23,692 nt of DNA, from positions 1 through 23,692 of IMG/VR virus record IMGVR_UViG_3300028920_000272; one strand, given 5' to 3'. The number at the start of each line of letters is the position of its first letter. The first letter of the stretch is position 1. The position numbers and the translations under genes are program-made. The DNA comes from a virus. This document shows, one piece after another, positions 21,537 to 23,692 of the stretch. Below the pieces are notes generated by a model. It was not told the DNA's origin. It ran no database searches and was given only the letters and a program-made list of their open reading frames with translations.

Positions 21537-23692
21537 ATGAATAAAATTACTGAAAAGGATTTAATTACTGCGTCTAAGTATTTATCTAACAATGCTCCTG
21601 TGCCAGAAAATTTTGTTCCTGCTCAGGAATTTTTATCAAAAGAAGAATTTAATATTCCAGAAAACTTTGTGCCAGCACAGAATTTTCTTTCTGGCGATTA
21701 TACTTTACCTGAGAAGAAAAAAGTAAGTGATCGGCCTGCTACTAAACTTGATTTCGTAGAAGAGCCAGAGTTAGATACTTCTACTCACCAACCACAATTT
21801 CCTCAGTCTCAAGAATTTAAAGAAACAGTAGAGAAGCAAGATATAGGAAAGAGTGAAAGTATTCCTGGATTTGAGTATAATAAAGAAGAGTATCCTTATG
21901 GAATACCTATTCCTGGAGCTCGTAAAATAGGATTTGGAACTGAGAGAGTAGTTGAAGGATTAGATACTACTGCGGCATTAGTAACTGGTGGTCTGACTGG
22001 AGCTATTGGAACTGGTATAGGTGTAGCAGAATCTCTAGGTAGGATGGCATTTGCTGATCTTACTAAACATACTCCTCAAGAAGTTATAGCAGATGCTTGG
22101 TCTGAGGGATTTGAAACTCAGGCTTGGGTGATGAATAATTTTACTTACATGCCTAGATATGTTGATGGGGCTAAAGTAGTAGAAGCAGTATCTTGGCCAT
22201 TTACTAAAGCTCATGAAAAAATAGATGAAAAAGCTGCTAAGAATAATTGGAGCGAAGAAAAAACAGAAGCAGTACATTTAGCTGCTGATACTGCTTTTTT
22301 TGCTATTCCTATGGCTACTCCTAGACTTAGAGTTCTTGGGTCTAGTGCAATTAAAAAGATTCGTGAGAATAAAGCTAATACTTTAACACCAGAAGAAATT
22401 GGAGCACTTAGAGAAATAGGTGAGGGCTGGAAAGATTTAATAGCTATTGAGAATGTTGAAAATTCTGCTAGGCATAGAATTAATAGAGTAGTTAAAGAAT
22501 CGGAAGATACTACGAATCAAGTTAGTAAAGCTACTGATGGAGAAATAATTGATGCAGATTTTGCTATTCTTGATGAAGCAGACATATCACCTAAATCTTC
22601 TGTTACTCCAGTTACTTGGAAACAAGGTATTACTGGTGGAATTTATACTAGCTCTGATGGATTTAGTGCTAAGAAAGTTAATAGTAAAAAATGGCAATTA
22701 CTTGATGCTGACGGAAATGTAATAGATACTGTTCCTACTCTTACAGCAGCTAAAGCATTGCATGAAAGAAATAGAGGAAGTAGTAAGAGAGTAAAAGTTG
22801 ATACTGATGAAGCTGTAGTAGATCATGAGTTTTATATGAGTAAGGAACAGACTGCTAAAGAAGCAGTCGATCTTAATAGAATTGAAGAATTAGTTGAATC
22901 AGGAAAGTATAAGAATACTATAAATAATGTAGATTCTAATCAGGTTAGGAAGATAAGAATAGTTAATAACTTAAACAGAGCTTTACATGGCGATAAAAAT
23001 ATTAAGCTAACTGAAGTACTTAGTGACATAAGAAGAGAGATAATGGAAGTTAGCGAGAGGATGAATTCTGCTACTGCTACAGAAAAATTAGCTTATGAAA
23101 ATTATGTTAGATTTTTAAAATCTGCTGTTGAATATTGGGGATTAGTTAAGACTAAATCTTATAAAGAGTTAGGAGTAGAAAGTGCTATCGCTAAAGATTC
23201 TTCTGTTACTACTTACTCAAATCTTGATCCTACACTTATTGGTAAGTTAGTAGCTGGTCTATTCAAAAAAGACCCTGATTATAGAAGAGTAAAAGATCCA
23301 GCTACTCAACAAGTATTAGCATATGCAGATAAATCTAGAAATCCTAGAGCTTCTAGGGCTGAAAGAATTAAGCAAGCTGAGATGGAAGTAATGTCTAAGT
23401 GGTGGGATGCCAGAGCAAAAGCACTAGATTTATTAGATCGCCACGGTTCTGAAAAAGCTCATGCAGTACATAAAAGATATTCACTTTCTCAAGGTGCTAA
23501 TACTCTTGCTAATGAAATGATTTCTAATATGCGTAAGAGTGTTTATGGTAAAATGTCAAGGGCTGATAGGAAGTGGATTGATGTAGTAATGTTCTTACGC
23601 CGAGTTGTAGCAATAGATGAAGCTAGAGAAAGTGGAGGAGCTAAGCCTGTTAATCATCCTAATATTAGTAAACAAGCTATGCAAAGATTAGG
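21537..23692 (+). CDS. Large internal or polyvalent virion protein, 3' end outside the window
   Basis: An open frame of 718 codons from ATG 21537 that continues past the window edge. The start lies two bases after the preceding stop and lacks a clear ribosome site, so it probably depends on coupling. Residues 22-34 and 40-52 repeat the motif PENFVPAQ-x-FLS with an 18-residue period. A glycine-rich hydrophobic stretch (ALVTGGLTGAIGTGIGVAESL) lies near residues 145-165, as in membrane-penetrating ejection proteins. The remainder is mainly helical and charged, with no catalytic motif visible in the part shown. Podoviruses often have their largest gene here (ejection protein, transglycosylase or multi-domain polyprotein); which one cannot be decided. 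Confidence 0.7.
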   Translation, partial: MNKITEKDLITASKYLSNNAPVPENFVPAQEFLSKEEFNIPENFVPAQNFLSGDYTLPEKKKVSDRPATKLDFVEEPELDTSTHQPQFPQSQEFKETVEKQDIGKSESIPGFEYNKEEYPYGIPIPGARKIGFGTERVVEGLDTTAALVTGGLTGAIGTGIGVAESLGRMAFADLTKHTPQEVIADAWSEGFETQAWVMNNFTYMPRYVDGAKVVEAVSWPFTKAHEKIDEKAAKNNWSEEKTEAVHLAADTAFFAIPMATPRLRVLGSSAIKKIRENKANTLTPEEIGALREIGEGWKDLIAIENVENSARHRINRVVKESEDTTNQVSKATDGEIIDADFAILDEADISPKSSVTPVTWKQGITGGIYTSSDGFSAKKVNSKKWQLLDADGNVIDTVPTLTAAKALHERNRGSSKRVKVDTDEAVVDHEFYMSKEQTAKEAVDLNRIEELVESGKYKNTINNVDSNQVRKIRIVNNLNRALHGDKNIKLTEVLSDIRREIMEVSERMNSATATEKLAYENYVRFLKSAVEYWGLVKTKSYKELGVESAIAKDSSVTTYSNLDPTLIGKLVAGLFKKDPDYRRVKDPATQQVLAYADKSRNPRASRAERIKQAEMEVMSKWWDARAKALDLLDRHGSEKAHAVHKRYSLSQGANTLANEMISNMRKSVYGKMSRADRKWIDVVMFLRRVVAIDEARESGGAKPVNHPNISKQAMQRL

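Noticed and set aside
1-23692. tRNA genes or a CRISPR array
   Set aside because: No cloverleaf with a T-loop motif was seen in the gene gaps, and none of the repeats has regularly spaced unique spacers.

Overview
This window is the left part of the structural region of a tailed bacteriophage with a podovirus-like (short-tailed) gene set. The DNA is AT-rich, with codons that favour T or A at the third position. Almost everything reads left to right in tightly packed, often overlapping genes (ATGA and TAATG junctions). A likely Gram-negative host is suggested by a lipoprotein with a clear lipobox that overlaps a single-TM coiled-coil gene, as in spanin pairs. No tRNA, integrase, transposase or CRISPR array was seen, and the stop codons are the standard ones.

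Layout. Bases 1-296 have no convincing gene and carry short tandem repeats. A GC-richer island on the minus strand (about 297-976) holds one complete gene with a strong intrinsic terminator, and what looks like the 5'-truncated end of a second gene. Bases 977-1599 have no convincing gene but hold short tandem repeats and a polypurine tract just upstream of the terminase genes. Then come terS and terL (1600-3656) and a beta-helix tailspike (3656-5611). A lysis-like block (5661-7833) follows: single-TM coiled-coil protein, lipoprotein, two small proteins, a PLA2-like membrane protein, an M15 peptidase endolysin and a zinc-ribbon protein. A receptor-binding and tail-accessory block (7848-12204) contains two paralogous small proteins, a small possibly frameshifted gene, a chimeric DUF2341/LamG plus 14-residue-repeat protein, a duplicated-domain tail protein and one further gene. 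The virion assembly block (12257-19154) encodes portal, a small protein, scaffold, major capsid protein, head-tail connector, a beta-rich tail protein and a GNAT-like protein. The last block (19174 to the end) holds internal or ejection-type proteins, the last running off the window.

The most unusual signal is a dispersed palindrome: 11-base arms CTATGTCCCAA and TTGGGACATAG around one base, with a conserved GCAAA flank. It occurs five times (194, 1466, 5624, 12209, 19120), nearly always at module boundaries, and once in inverted orientation so that two copies bracket the minus-strand island. It has no U-tract like a normal terminator and is not explained by coding.

Three segments (about 297-976, 6500-7320 and 8823-9910) are visibly richer in GC than their surroundings and look recently acquired. 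The third ends abruptly inside a single reading frame, which suggests exchange of a receptor-binding module. All function calls rest on reading motifs and gene order by eye; no database search was made.
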